Notes: generated by a model not told the origin, from the sequence alone. A stretch of DNA of 49,807 bases from Candidatus Woesearchaeota archaeon (GCA_018303075.1 JAGVYW010000043.1:7189-56995), one strand, 5' to 3'. Positions 9,999 through 21,049 are shown, numbered from the stretch's first letter. Numbers and translations: made by a program.

Positions 9999-10622
9999 AT
10001 GTCTAAACAAAATAAAGATAACAATTTTAAAGATGATAATGATAATAAGCAGAATATATTATCGCATGACAAACAAGATAATCCATCGCAAGATGACTTT
10101 AATTCTGAAGAATTTGAACATCAAAAATGTCCAATGTGTCTTAAAGAAACATTGCAGTTGACAGAAGCAGAGCGTGACATTCCTTATTTTGGCAAAGTCT
10201 TTTTATATTCTATGGATTGCAACAATGAAGAATGCAGATATCATAAAGCAGATGTTGAATCAGCAGAGCAGCATGAGCCGACAAAGTTTGTGATTGAAGT
10301 TTCAGGAGAGCATGATATGAGCATCCGTGTTGTAAAATCAGCAGAAGCAACTGTAAAACTTCCTCATATCATGAACATTGAGCCAGGTACAGCTTCAAAT
10401 GGCTATGTAACAAATATTGAAGGAATTCTAAATAGAGCAAAAGTAATGTTAGAAAAAGTTCGTGACACATCTGATGAGGATGATGATCGTCAAAAAGCAA
10501 AAAACATGATTAAAAAATTACAAAGAATTATGTGGGGTAGTGATAAGATAAAAATCACAATCGAAGATCCATCTGGGAATTCTGCAATTATTTCTGATAA
10601 GGCAATAAAAAGTAAATTATGA
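9999..10622 (+). CDS. ZPR1 zinc-finger domain protein
   Basis: CPMC...C-x4-C zinc finger and RVVKSAEATVKLPHIMNIEPGTASNGYVTNIEGIL. Confidence 0.88.
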   Translation: MSKQNKDNNFKDDNDNKQNILSHDKQDNPSQDDFNSEEFEHQKCPMCLKETLQLTEAERDIPYFGKVFLYSMDCNNEECRYHKADVESAEQHEPTKFVIEVSGEHDMSIRVVKSAEATVKLPHIMNIEPGTASNGYVTNIEGILNRAKVMLEKVRDTSDEDDDRQKAKNMIKKLQRIMWGSDKIKITIEDPSGNSAIISDKAIKSKL

Positions 10623-10709
10623 AAAATTGTAAAAGTAAGCTTTATATATAACCTCTTTTGAATCAATTCTTTTGATAAATTTAAAGAAAATTTACGAAGG
10701 TGGTATAAT

Positions 10710-11162
10710 ATGGTAGTTGATGATAAAGTTATAGAAGAGCAAGGATTTAATGAACGAATGTTTATTGGTGCTAATCTAGAAAGACTTTATGGTATATATG
10801 GAAGAAGGGTTTTAATAAGACATGGTCCAATTGCTCCAAAATATACATCTGGAGAAGATATTGTTGGTGTTCTTAAGCCAGGAGATGATTATGATTCGTG
10901 CAGATTAGCTTATGTTGATAGGGATGGAACTGTACGTCATCGATTCTATTATTCAAAAGATTTAAGTGTAGTTGAACCTGAACCAGGAGATGTTTTTTTA
11001 CAAGCAAGAGCTGTAATCACTGATCAACCTATTCGCCAAGCTAGTGGGCTTGTACCTCAATCATTTACTAATGCTTTTGTTAAATTAGGACTTTATACAG
11101 CGGGTATAAGGGATTTTTATGGTGGCACAGTTTTTGATAGACCATTTGACAGGCAATTATAA
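10710..11162 (+). CDS. hypothetical protein
   Basis: 150-aa ORF preceded by an aaggtgg RBS-like motif. Confidence 0.6.
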   Translation: MVVDDKVIEEQGFNERMFIGANLERLYGIYGRRVLIRHGPIAPKYTSGEDIVGVLKPGDDYDSCRLAYVDRDGTVRHRFYYSKDLSVVEPEPGDVFLQARAVITDQPIRQASGLVPQSFTNAFVKLGLYTAGIRDFYGGTVFDRPFDRQL

Positions 11163-11270
11163 ATCAGGCAGCAATATCCATAATACTAATGCTTAGTATT
11201 AGATTTTTATCTTTTTTTCAATTAGCTTTTTAAATCTTTAAGCAATTCCATCTTTATTAGAGGTGTTTCA

Positions 11271-12023
11271 ATGATAAGAGTTGGAATTATAGGTGGTTCT
11301 GGATTAGACAATCCTAATATTATTCAGGATGCAAAAGATGTTGAAGTAACAACAAAATATGGCAGTCCTAGTTCTCTCTTAAAGACAGGCAAGATTGCAG
11401 GCATTGATGTTGTACTTCTGGCACGTCATGGCAGAGAACATACAATTCCTCCAACATTTGTAAACAACAAGGCAAATATTTCAGCGTTGAAAGAAATTGG
11501 CTGCACACATATTATTGCAACAACTGCAGTTGGCAGTCTGCGAAAAGAGATTGGCAGAGGGGATTTGGTTATCATTGACCAATTTATTGATTTCACACGG
11601 CGAAGAGATGTTTCTTTTTTTCAGCAGTATGAGTCGCATAAGTCAATCCATACACCAATGGCAGAACCATTTTCAAAACAATTGCGAGAGTTATTAAATC
11701 AAACATGTGAAGAATTGAAACTAAAGCATCATAAAAGTGGAACAGTTATTACAATCGAAGGCTCTAGATTTTCAACAAAAGCAGAGAGCAGGATGTTTCG
11801 TTCATGGGGTGCTGACATTATAAACATGTCAATTTCACCAGAAGCAATACTTGCAAATGAATTACAAATACCATATGCAGTAATTGCAATGTCAACAGAT
11901 TATGATTGCTTGTTTGATGATGTTCCTCCTGTAACATGGGAAGAAGTACTGCATGTGTTTAAGCAGAATGCAGACAAAGTTACAAATCTGCTTATAACAG
12001 CAATTCCGAAAATAAATGTATAA
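11271..12023 (+). CDS. mtnP: S-methyl-5'-thioadenosine phosphorylase
   Basis: GIIGGSGLD, RHGREHTIPP, TEG-like TIEGSRFSTKAESRMFRSWGADIINMS. Confidence 0.93.
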   Translation: MIRVGIIGGSGLDNPNIIQDAKDVEVTTKYGSPSSLLKTGKIAGIDVVLLARHGREHTIPPTFVNNKANISALKEIGCTHIIATTAVGSLRKEIGRGDLVIIDQFIDFTRRRDVSFFQQYESHKSIHTPMAEPFSKQLRELLNQTCEELKLKHHKSGTVITIEGSRFSTKAESRMFRSWGADIINMSISPEAILANELQIPYAVIAMSTDYDCLFDDVPPVTWEEVLHVFKQNADKVTNLLITAIPKINV

Positions 12024-12041
12024 AAACTCAGGTCGTTTTTT

Positions 12042-12566
12042 ATGATAAAATCTAAGATAAGAACAATTCCAGATTTTCCAAAACAAGGGATTATGTTCAG
12101 AGATATAACAACATTGTTAAAAGATGCAGAAGGATTTCACACCTGTATTTATGACCTAAAAGAGCGCTACAAGCATTATGACATTGATATAATTGTTGGC
12201 ATTGAATCAAGAGGGTTCATCCTTGGTGGAGCATTAGCATATGCATTAGGCAAAGGTTTTGTACCGATCAGAAAACCAGGCAAATTGCCAGGCGAGAAGA
12301 TCTCATTTGAGTATGAATTAGAATATGGTAAAGATAAGATAGAAATCCACAAGGATGCGATTACGCAAGGGATGAAAGTTCTGCTTGTCGACGATCTGAT
12401 TGCAACTGGCGGAACAGCAGCAGCAGCAGCAAAATTGATTGAACAATTAGGCGGCAAGGTTGTTGAGTGCGCATTTATTGTTGATCTACCTAGAGTAGGT
12501 GGAAGAAAGAATTTAGAATCTGCTGGTTATACAGTTTATGCGCAGGTTGAATTTGAAGGAGAATAG
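12042..12566 (+). CDS. apt: adenine phosphoribosyltransferase
   Basis: IRTIPDFPKQGIMFRDITTLL, GIESRGFILG, VLLVDDLIATGGTAAAA. Confidence 0.95.
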   Translation: MIKSKIRTIPDFPKQGIMFRDITTLLKDAEGFHTCIYDLKERYKHYDIDIIVGIESRGFILGGALAYALGKGFVPIRKPGKLPGEKISFEYELEYGKDKIEIHKDAITQGMKVLLVDDLIATGGTAAAAAKLIEQLGGKVVECAFIVDLPRVGGRKNLESAGYTVYAQVEFEGE

Positions 12567-12572
12567 ATTATT

Positions 12573-12725
12573 TTAGAAATAATTCTTTTTATCTTTTTTT
12601 ATATGCATCACATCGTCTGTGAGTTCGAGTTCTTCTTCATCAATCAGTTCTTTCACTCGTTCTAGCCTTTTTAATCGAACATATTCTCTATTTAAAATTT
12701 TTGAAATTAATATTAGAAAAATCAA
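12573..12725 (-). CDS. possible 50-aa small protein with N-terminal TM, TTG start
   Basis: Read by eye: LLIFLILISKILNREYVRLKRLERVKELIDEEELELTDDVMHIKKDKKNYF*, directly after the HAD gene. Not in the ORF track. Confidence 0.3.
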   Translation of the reverse strand: MIFLILISKILNREYVRLKRLERVKELIDEEELELTDDVMHIKKDKKNYF

Positions 12726-12735
12726 TAGCTATAGG

Positions 12736-13416
12736 CTATAACTTTTCTTTTCCAATAATCTCCAGCAATTCCTCAAAAGAATGCAGCACAAAATCAGCTC
12801 CATGATTTTCTATTGTTCTTGCGCAGCCGTATTTAGCAAAGCATGCTTTCATTCCAACAGCTTTTGCACCAGCAATGTCTCGCTCTGGCCAATCTCCTAC
12901 CATCAAACATTCTCCTGCAGATAATTCCAGTTTCTCAAGCGCTTTTTGAAATGGCAATCCAGATGGTTTGCATTCTTTTGTATCATCAAATGTAACAACA
13001 ACATCAAATAAATGATCGATATGCATGCTGCACAACCGCATCCAAGCATTCAATTGAGGAGCATCTGTCACAATCCCTAACTTATACCTTTTCATTTTTA
13101 ATTCATGCAGTGTTTCTCTTACACGAGGATAAGGTGCTAAATAACCATCTCTCACTCGGCGATAAGCAAGTATTGCTTTTGCAATTATTCTTATTTCAAC
13201 TTTTCCAGTACTTCTCAACAGAAATTTCTGAAATATCTCCTGATCTTCCATACCTTTTTCTTTATAGAGTTCATAGATTAATTCAACAGCCTGTTTTTTG
13301 TCTAACTTTAATCCAGCATCAATCATAGCTTCAACTGCTTCTTCAATTGCCATTCTCTTCATTTTCAGAAAATCAATCAATGTATTGTCTAGATCAAAAA
13401 GGATTGCTTTTATCAT
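12736..13416 (-). CDS. HAD-superfamily hydrolase
   Basis: ILFDLDNTLID, GIVTDAP, MVGDWPERDIAGAKAVGM. Confidence 0.92.
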   Translation of the reverse strand: MIKAILFDLDNTLIDFLKMKRMAIEEAVEAMIDAGLKLDKKQAVELIYELYKEKGMEDQEIFQKFLLRSTGKVEIRIIAKAILAYRRVRDGYLAPYPRVRETLHELKMKRYKLGIVTDAPQLNAWMRLCSMHIDHLFDVVVTFDDTKECKPSGLPFQKALEKLELSAGECLMVGDWPERDIAGAKAVGMKACFAKYGCARTIENHGADFVLHSFEELLEIIGKEKL

Positions 13417-13502
13417 TTATTTAAGAAATCATTATTGTTTTAAAAAAGTTGTTGTTCTTAGAATAAATAACTAAGAAAATAAAAAATAATGAAATTATTT
13501 TT

Positions 13503-14690
13503 TTATTTTAGTCCAGCATCCTTTCTCAGCAATTCTGCTTTATCTATTCTTTCCCATGTGAAATCTGGGTCATTTCTTCCAAAGTGTCCATATGCTGCTG
13601 TTTTTCTATAAATTGGTCGTCTTAAGTTTAATGATTGAATTATTCCTCTGGGCGTCAATGAAAAATGCTTTATTACTAATTCTGAAATCTTCTCCTCAGG
13701 AATTTTGTTAGTGCCAAAGCAGTCAACGTTTACTGATGTTGGTTTTGCAACACCGATTGCATATGACAACTGCACTTCACATTTATCAGCTAATCCTGCT
13801 GCAACAATATTCTTTGCAACATATCTTGCAATATAAGCTCCTGATCTGTCAACTTTGCTTGGATCTTTGCCGGAGAAAGCTCCGCCGCCGTGTCTGCCTA
13901 CTCCGCCATAAGTATCGACAATTATCTTTCTTCCAGTTACTCCAGTATCTCCCTCTGGTCCGCCGATGACAAATTTTCCAGTCGCATTGATATGTACTTT
14001 TGTATTCTCGTCCATCATTTTACTGCAGACTGGTTTGATTACTTTATCCAAGATTTCTTTTTTCAGTTCTTCTTCTGTTGTATTTTCTTTATGCTGCTGT
14101 GCAATAACAATTGCGTCAATTCTTTGCGGTTTTCCATCAACATATTCAATAGTAACTTGTGATTTTCCGTCTGGGCCAAGATCTTCGACAATATTATTTT
14201 TTCGCACCTCAGCCAAACGTTGCGTCAATCGATGCGCTAAAACAATAGGCATAGGCATTAACTCAGCTGTTTCATTTGTTGCAAACCCATACATCATTCC
14301 TTGATCGCCAGCGCCTTGTTCTTTTCCAGTTGATTCATTTACTCCCTGTGCAATATCAGGAGACTGTCCATGAATCGAAACCAACACACCTGCGTCTTCG
14401 CAGTCAATTCCAAACTGTGGATCAGTATATCCAATATCTCTTAAGACAGAACGCACAATTGACTGTACATCTGCATAACCATGTGTTGTAACTTCTCCAG
14501 CAACAACAACCAATCCTGTTGTAGTCATTGTCTCAACAGCTACACGAGAATATGGATCTTGTGCATATAATGCATCTAAGATTGCATCGCTTACCTGGTC
14601 GCATATCTTATCAGGATGCCCTTCAGTAACACTCTCGCTTGTTATAAATCGTTTTCCTTTTTCATTCATTGCAAACACCTCGCATCTCAT
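13503..14690 (-). CDS. metK: S-adenosylmethionine synthetase, bacterial type
   Basis: [50 protein letters not shown]. True start may be the internal MNEKGKRF. Confidence 0.96.
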   Translation of the reverse strand: MRCEVFAMNEKGKRFITSESVTEGHPDKICDQVSDAILDALYAQDPYSRVAVETMTTTGLVVVAGEVTTHGYADVQSIVRSVLRDIGYTDPQFGIDCEDAGVLVSIHGQSPDIAQGVNESTGKEQGAGDQGMMYGFATNETAELMPMPIVLAHRLTQRLAEVRKNNIVEDLGPDGKSQVTIEYVDGKPQRIDAIVIAQQHKENTTEEELKKEILDKVIKPVCSKMMDENTKVHINATGKFVIGGPEGDTGVTGRKIIVDTYGGVGRHGGGAFSGKDPSKVDRSGAYIARYVAKNIVAAGLADKCEVQLSYAIGVAKPTSVNVDCFGTNKIPEEKISELVIKHFSLTPRGIIQSLNLRRPIYRKTAAYGHFGRNDPDFTWERIDKAELLRKDAGLK

Positions 14691-14826
14691 TTAATATGTA
14701 ATTTAATAGGTAATAATAACTTAAAAATTGATTTTGTTTATAAAGAGTTTTGATAAAAATATTCCAAATGGAATAAAGTGGTCAATTAAACCAAATATTT
14801 AAAAACAAACATGGTTTTTATTCATC

Positions 14827-16626
14827 ATGCTCCGCAAACCAATCGTTACAATCTTAGGTCATGTTGATCATGGAAAAACAAAATTACTAGATTCTATTAG
14901 AAAAACAACTGTTGTTGACAGAGAAGCAGGTGCAATAACGCAGGCTATTGGCGCTTCTTTAGTTCCTCTTGAAACTATTCAAAGAGTTTGTGGAGATCTT
15001 TTAAAGAAGCTAAACCTAAAATTCACAATTCCAGGATTATTATTTATAGATACTCCAGGACATGCTGCTTTTGCAAATCTCAGAAAACGTGGTGGAAATT
15101 TAGCAGATATTGCAATTGTTGTAGTTGATATCAATGAAGGTTTTATGCCGCAGACATTAGAAGCAATTGAGATTCTCAAGAAATACAAGACTCCATTTGT
15201 TGTTGCAGCAAACAAGATTGATTTAGTCAATGGTTGGAAAATAGAATCAAAAAATCTGCTGGAAGATATAAGTAAACAACAGCAGCATACAACAACTGCA
15301 TTTGAGACAAAATTCTACGAACTTGTTGGTAAATTATATGAATTGGGTTTTCAGGCAGATAGATTTGACAGAGTTAGTGATTACACAAAACAGATTGCAA
15401 TTATTCCGATTTCTGCAAAACAAAGCCATGGATTGGCAGAATTATTAATGGTTGTTTCAGGATTGGCGCAGAAATATCTTAATGAAAATCTCAAGCATGA
15501 TGTAAATAGTCCAGCAAAAGGAATAATTCTAGAGGTAAAAGAAGAGCATGGTTTAGGAAAAACAATTGATGTAATCATTTATGATGGCTCTATCCAGATA
15601 AATGATACGATTATAATCGGCGCAATTGACGCTCCAATTATAACAAAAGTAAAAGCATTATTTGAACCGCAGCCATTGCAGGAGATGCGGGATAAAAAAA
15701 GCAAGTTTCTTTCAGTCAAGAAAGCAGCTTCTGCTACAGGAGTAAAGATTTCTGCACAAGAACTAGACAATGCAGTTGCAGGAATGCCAATAAGAGTTTG
15801 TAGAGATGAAACAGAAGATGCAAGACAAAAGATAATAGAAGAGATAAAAAACGAGATTGATGAAGTGTTGATTGAAACAGATAAAGACGGCATTATAATA
15901 AAAGCAGACACTCTTGGTTCATTGGAAGCTTTGATTTATTTGCTGAGAGAGAAAAAGATACAGATAAGAAAAGCATCAATTGGAGAGATTATGCGGAAAG
16001 ATATTACTGAAGCAGAAACAAATAAAGAGGTTTCTCCATTATTCACTGTTATTCTTGGGTTTAATACAAGAATCTCAGCTGATGCTGAAGACTATGCCAA
16101 CAACTCTCCTGTGAAAATATTTGTCAATCAAGTGATATACAAATTATTGGAAGATTTTGACAGATGGGTTGAGCTGGAAAAAAAGAATTTAGATAAGCAA
16201 GAATTAACAAAAATAACCGCTCCCTGCAAAGCAAGAATCATGCCAAATCATATATTCCGCCAGAATAATCCGGCAATTGTTGGTATGGATATTCTTGCTG
16301 GAACATTGCGGGTAAATATGCCATTAATGAAAGAAAAAACAGCAAATGCTGAAACTGAAGGAAAGTCAATCACTTTTGTAAAATCTATGAAACATGATAA
16401 AGATGCAGTACAGGAAGCAAAAGCAGGAACGCAGTTAGCGGTTGCTTTAGAAAATGTTACAGTTGGAAGGCAGATATTCGAAAATGATATTCTATATTCC
16501 GCAATGAGTGAAGATGATTTTCGTAAATTAAAAGAGCACAAAAAACATTTAAAAAAAGATGAGCTTGAAACAATGAAAGAAATTGCTTTAATCATGAGAA
16601 AAAAGAATCCTTTGTGGGGTATATAA
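14827..16626 (+). CDS. infB: translation initiation factor aIF5B
   Basis: LGHVDHGKTKLLDSIR, DTPGHAAF, NKID; full archaeal IF2/eIF5B layout. Confidence 0.97.
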   Translation: MLRKPIVTILGHVDHGKTKLLDSIRKTTVVDREAGAITQAIGASLVPLETIQRVCGDLLKKLNLKFTIPGLLFIDTPGHAAFANLRKRGGNLADIAIVVVDINEGFMPQTLEAIEILKKYKTPFVVAANKIDLVNGWKIESKNLLEDISKQQQHTTTAFETKFYELVGKLYELGFQADRFDRVSDYTKQIAIIPISAKQSHGLAELLMVVSGLAQKYLNENLKHDVNSPAKGIILEVKEEHGLGKTIDVIIYDGSIQINDTIIIGAIDAPIITKVKALFEPQPLQEMRDKKSKFLSVKKAASATGVKISAQELDNAVAGMPIRVCRDETEDARQKIIEEIKNEIDEVLIETDKDGIIIKADTLGSLEALIYLLREKKIQIRKASIGEIMRKDITEAETNKEVSPLFTVILGFNTRISADAEDYANNSPVKIFVNQVIYKLLEDFDRWVELEKKNLDKQELTKITAPCKARIMPNHIFRQNNPAIVGMDILAGTLRVNMPLMKEKTANAETEGKSITFVKSMKHDKDAVQEAKAGTQLAVALENVTVGRQIFENDILYSAMSEDDFRKLKEHKKHLKKDELETMKEIALIMRKKNPLWGI

Positions 16627-16636
16627 GGAGATAGAA

Positions 16637-17131
16637 ATGCAGCACCTCAAAATACTCAACAAAAAAGAAAAAAAACAGATTACTGTAATATTAGAAGAGC
16701 AATATGGAATTACGCAAGAGCTCGATCTTGTTTTTTTATTGAGCAAAAAAAACAAAATATATATCATTAATAATGATTTAGCAAGGATAGACCTGGTAAA
16801 ATTAAAGATTGATTCAATTGGTATGTACTTAGGAGAGCTTGTTGGCAGTCAGATACGATTGAGCATTGAAGGTTCGCAACTGCTAGGCAGATATGCAACA
16901 AAAAACATAATTAATCTAGACAAGAATATCACAAGACTCTGGATGCACGGCTATGATTTAGAATTATCAGCAATAAAAAATGCAATCAATAATAACTCTG
17001 ATGTAAAATCAGAAATGCAAGGTTTTGTAATAATTAAATCAAATGATGATTATCTTGGCTGCGGAAAACTAGGTGCAGAAAAATTGTTCAACTATGTTTC
17101 AAAATCAAGAAGATTAAGAATTATCCCCTAA
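16637..17131 (+). CDS. PUA-like domain protein (NIP7/RNA-modification-like)
   Basis: C-terminal PUA-type sequence GFVIIKSNDDYLGCGKLGAEKLFNYVSKSRRLRIIP. Confidence 0.5.
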   Translation: MQHLKILNKKEKKQITVILEEQYGITQELDLVFLLSKKNKIYIINNDLARIDLVKLKIDSIGMYLGELVGSQIRLSIEGSQLLGRYATKNIINLDKNITRLWMHGYDLELSAIKNAINNNSDVKSEMQGFVIIKSNDDYLGCGKLGAEKLFNYVSKSRRLRIIP

Positions 17132-19221
17132 ATTCCATATTTCACAGACGGATCTGAAAAACAATGCATCTCATATAATGGCTGTAATATTCCAATTCTT
17201 CTTCTGAAATCTGCAAATTCATTTGGTGAGATCAATAATTCTTCACTTGCTTTTTTTCTCATAACATTTTCTGCAATATTATCTATTGTCTGAAGAATCC
17301 AGACAATTGCTTCATTATATTTATTCAGCACAAGTGAATCCTTTTCTTTATCCATTTCATTCACAAGCTGTGGAACATATAATTGTATCATATTGAAAAA
17401 AGGTTTTACATCTTTATATGCAGTAAACGTGATAAATGGCGCAACTTTATCAATGCAATATAATCTTTCACATAGAGAATTCAGACTTTTGATAGTTTCT
17501 GAATAAGATGCAATAATTTGTTCAATATTATTTGCAGCCATAGTGGCAAGTTTACTAGACGCTGTATGCATAGTTATCAAAAAATCTAGTTCAAGAATAA
17601 TTCTTAAAGGATGCTTGCCAATTCTGTATCTGTCATTAGTTGTAGAAACTGCATCAATTAGTCCAATTATCTGAGTTGACTCAACAGTCTTCTCGAAAAG
17701 ACTGACATAATTTAATATTAATGAGTGTAAGTTTTGATGAAAACCATCTTTTCGATGCGCTGGAATATCATTATAACATCTGCGAACATATTTTCTTAGA
17801 TCAGTGCTTGGTTTTATTTTCTTTAATACTGTATACTGCTCTTTAATCATAATCCTAACAGCATCGCTGATTCCAAAAGAACTGCAGAAATTAGTTGTCT
17901 CTTGTGATAAAACAGCTAATGCTTTATCCTGCTGCTGTGATTTTCTCCAATAACTTAATCTATTTGGCTGCAGGCTAGGTACAGAAGCCTCACTAATTAT
18001 CTCTTTTACTGCTTCGTATATTGCACGATAAAGCTTGCCATATCTTTTGTCAGCAAGATAAGAGTTATGCCTTCGTATTGCGTAAATAAGATGTGCTCTT
18101 TCCGACGAGAATTCTGCTGTTATATAATCATCAAGTGATGGAATCGTATGATAATCTAACATCACACCACTTTTAGGGTTGATTAGTTTTGATATTCTTC
18201 TTCTAAAGCCATGACTTTTAATACTACGATGAACAATCTGCCGAGCATCACATAATTCACCTCTGTAAAAATCAGCAGGTTCAATTTTTTGTGAAGTCCA
18301 CCTATCATTGAGAATTATTGCTACGCCAAGAATATCTGTAATTAAGAGATCCTCTAGCGTTGCTTGCCTAATATCACCATTACTTCTAATAAACAATGCG
18401 TTTTCATTACCTTCACTTTCCATCAATTTCTTTTTACTGTGAATACCGCTTACTGTTTTCATATCATTATACCCTCTGAGAAGATTTACCCAGTAGCGTG
18501 CAATCTTTTGCGGAAGGCTTTCGTAGAAATCTTTAATCCTTACAATAATCACGTCAATAGGGTTGTCTTTTATTCCACCATCTGGCCGTGTATAAAGTGC
18601 AAGATTTATGCTATCTAATATATTTAGGTTTTTATTTCCTTGTGCAGAAAAAATGCGCAGTGATTCAAGATTTCTTCTCCTCTGCATGCTTGTTGCAAAT
18701 CTTTCAACACCTCTTTGTAATTCTTTAAGTGTTGAATAAGCACTAAAGTTGTAATCCTCCTGATAATTAATACAATTTGGAAGAAAAACAGATACACCTC
18801 TTGATACTTCTCCTAAAAAACTGTCAAGGTGAAGTTCAAAGGCTGCTGCAATCCATTGCCGCATATAACTTATATCTGAAACTGATGAAGGTATACAAGG
18901 TATTTCTTCAGGCCGTATTCTTTTCTTTCCCATAATTAAATTAAATCTAGCAATACAATCTTTTATTAATGACAAATGCGGTTCAGCAAACGGAAGATCA
19001 AATAGAAATCCATTATTTTCACATCCATCACCTCTATCACTACTATTTCCACTTTTGGAGAACTGAACATCATGCTGCAATACTGCAAGATCCAAGCTTA
19101 ATGGAGGATAAGATAGACCTTTATCACGCAGCTTTAAATCAAATACATCTTCTCTTCCAAATAACGGAGAGAACATCATCTCTAAAAGATGTGTTGTTTC
19201 TGTTTCTATATTAGCTACCAT
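17128..19221 (-). CDS. large hypothetical protein with possible degenerate RelA/SpoT synthetase-like segment
   Basis: 697 aa, same strand and 85 bp downstream of the HD gene. Segment TLEDLLITDILGVAIILND is faintly like the RSH DLLGxRIIL motif. Confidence 0.5.
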   Translation of the reverse strand: MVANIETETTHLLEMMFSPLFGREDVFDLKLRDKGLSYPPLSLDLAVLQHDVQFSKSGNSSDRGDGCENNGFLFDLPFAEPHLSLIKDCIARFNLIMGKKRIRPEEIPCIPSSVSDISYMRQWIAAAFELHLDSFLGEVSRGVSVFLPNCINYQEDYNFSAYSTLKELQRGVERFATSMQRRRNLESLRIFSAQGNKNLNILDSINLALYTRPDGGIKDNPIDVIIVRIKDFYESLPQKIARYWVNLLRGYNDMKTVSGIHSKKKLMESEGNENALFIRSNGDIRQATLEDLLITDILGVAIILNDRWTSQKIEPADFYRGELCDARQIVHRSIKSHGFRRRISKLINPKSGVMLDYHTIPSLDDYITAEFSSERAHLIYAIRRHNSYLADKRYGKLYRAIYEAVKEIISEASVPSLQPNRLSYWRKSQQQDKALAVLSQETTNFCSSFGISDAVRIMIKEQYTVLKKIKPSTDLRKYVRRCYNDIPAHRKDGFHQNLHSLILNYVSLFEKTVESTQIIGLIDAVSTTNDRYRIGKHPLRIILELDFLITMHTASSKLATMAANNIEQIIASYSETIKSLNSLCERLYCIDKVAPFITFTAYKDVKPFFNMIQLYVPQLVNEMDKEKDSLVLNKYNEAIVWILQTIDNIAENVMRKKASEELLISPNEFADFRRRIGILQPLYEMHCFSDPSVKYGI

Positions 19222-19306
19222 AAATCATCATTACCATAAATCATTCTAAAATATTGTAAATTATCATAAATAACTGCATTTATAATATATATTATAATAT
19301 CAATTG

Positions 19307-20533
19307 TTATAATTTTTTTATTCCTAACAATGATGGGATAAATACTTCCTGCCTAAAATATTCACCAAATAAATATGCATCACGATATTGGAGAGCAAAA
19401 GATCTCTCTCCGTATGCAATTTTCTCTCCTTTAAATCTAGGCAGATAAACACCTGTTACAGTTCCTTCAAACTCATGCCCTTCTTCAGGAGGATTGATTC
19501 TTGTTGCATCAGCAGTAGAAATATATTCCAATACTTTTTTTTTAATCCCTTCTCTTTCTGTTTTTGAGATTAAATCTTTATTGTCGTAATAGCGTACAAT
19601 ACCATGCAGCACATAACTGCTGATCTGGCGTAAGAGTTCATTCACTTGCCTTAGCCGTTGAAATTGCGCCGAATGCTTATTATCTTCAGACATTTTTTTT
19701 AATTTAAACTCAACAAGATTCCAATAATACATATTTTTAAAGGCGCTATAATTGACATGACCAACTGTAAATCTTCCTTCTTCATTTATGATTGAATTAT
19801 AGAGATCAATATAGTTGTCAATCCTATCCATAAGCTTTACATTTGCTGATCTTCCAATTGAATCTCTTGTAGCATTGTTCATTTTTCGTTTGCTTTGGCC
19901 AATACCCAATAATTCATTTAGATAGAGAAAGTATGTTTCTTTTTCATGAGGTCTTCTTGTCATTCTTGCGATAACTTCACAGCTGGTTTCAAGACCTTCT
20001 TCAAACTTAAGATCAATATATCCTTTTTTATCAAATAATGAATCAGAAAATAATCTATACTCTACTCTAAATTGTATTATCAATTCTTTAAACCATTGAT
20101 CCCATCTGTTTTTTGCAGGCCTATCAAGATCTTCTCTTTCTTCTACCCAGTCATGCAGCAATCCTCCTATAATTGAAACATATCCCGCAGGAATCCAACC
20201 TAATAATTTAGCAACCCTATAAGGATGAACAAAATAAGGCGAGCCATTTTTTCTATCTTTATGCGCATAGCCTCGCAGTGCAAACTCTAAACTAAATCTC
20301 AGGAATTCTTTATCTAACTCAGAAAATGCAGATTCTCTTTCTTCAATAATCTTTGAAGTAAGACATCTCAACTCTCTAGGATCTATCTGCTGTTTATAAT
20401 TATTCCTGATCATACTGGTCAATCTAAGAATTGTCTGTTTTTCACGTTCAGAAAGCTCTCTTCGCAGAATAAGCTCTGCAGCATCATCACTTAGTTCAAC
20501 ATAAGACTTAAGTTGTTCGTCGATTGAAAGCAT
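19307..20533 (-). CDS. RelA/SpoT-type HD-domain protein
   Basis: H-x-DRKNGSPYFVHPYRVAKLL, GGLLHDWVEE, NVKLMDRIDNYIDL match the RSH hydrolase motifs HP, HDxxED and KxxDRxxN. Confidence 0.8.
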   Translation of the reverse strand: MLSIDEQLKSYVELSDDAAELILRRELSEREKQTILRLTSMIRNNYKQQIDPRELRCLTSKIIEERESAFSELDKEFLRFSLEFALRGYAHKDRKNGSPYFVHPYRVAKLLGWIPAGYVSIIGGLLHDWVEEREDLDRPAKNRWDQWFKELIIQFRVEYRLFSDSLFDKKGYIDLKFEEGLETSCEVIARMTRRPHEKETYFLYLNELLGIGQSKRKMNNATRDSIGRSANVKLMDRIDNYIDLYNSIINEEGRFTVGHVNYSAFKNMYYWNLVEFKLKKMSEDNKHSAQFQRLRQVNELLRQISSYVLHGIVRYYDNKDLISKTEREGIKKKVLEYISTADATRINPPEEGHEFEGTVTGVYLPRFKGEKIAYGERSFALQYRDAYLFGEYFRQEVFIPSLLGIKKL

Positions 20534-20599
20534 ATAATGAGAAGAATAATGAGATTTATAAAGTTTATCAAGATTCTTACTATTTAGTAATCAATTTCC

Positions 20600-21049
20600 T
20601 TATTTCCAGATAGCATCCCCAACATAATGAATATTTTTTACAACTCTTCCTTTTTCAAGCTGCTGCATCTCTTCTGTAGAATACAATACTCTTCCAATTG
20701 CAAGGTTCTTTTTATGTTGCACATCGATAATAAGAACAAAATCATCTTTTTTAATTCCTTGTTCAATATTTATTATTCCTGGTCTCATAATATCTGCTCC
20801 TTTGATGACAAAAGGTATTGCACCCATATCAACAGTTATTTTCTTAAACAGAAATACTTCTTTTTTCATCAGCAATCGTAATGTTGGCAGTATTAAATCC
20901 TCGTTTCTAAAAAGTAGTTTCTCATCATTAATCAGAATGATATTTTCATTAATCTCAACTTTGTCATTCTTTGATACGAAGTTCTCTATATTATAGCTTT
21001 TGCTAATCTTGTCATTTATTTCTTTAATCTCTGAATTGCTTAGTCTCAT
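20600..21049 (-). CDS. PUA-domain RNA-binding protein (MCT-1-like)
   Basis: VDMGAIPFVIKGADIMRPGIINIEQGIKKDDFVLIIDVQHKKNLAIGRVLYS. Confidence 0.8.
   Translation of the reverse strand: MRLSNSEIKEINDKISKSYNIENFVSKNDKVEINENIILINDEKLLFRNEDLILPTLRLLMKKEVFLFKKITVDMGAIPFVIKGADIMRPGIINIEQGIKKDDFVLIIDVQHKKNLAIGRVLYSTEEMQQLEKGRVVKNIHYVGDAIWK

Noticed and set aside
13890-14304. Plus-strand ORFs opposite metK
   Set aside because: Antisense shadow ORFs of a well-conserved gene.
14691-14826. SAM riboswitch upstream of metK
   Set aside because: The AT-rich region shows no recognisable conserved riboswitch core.
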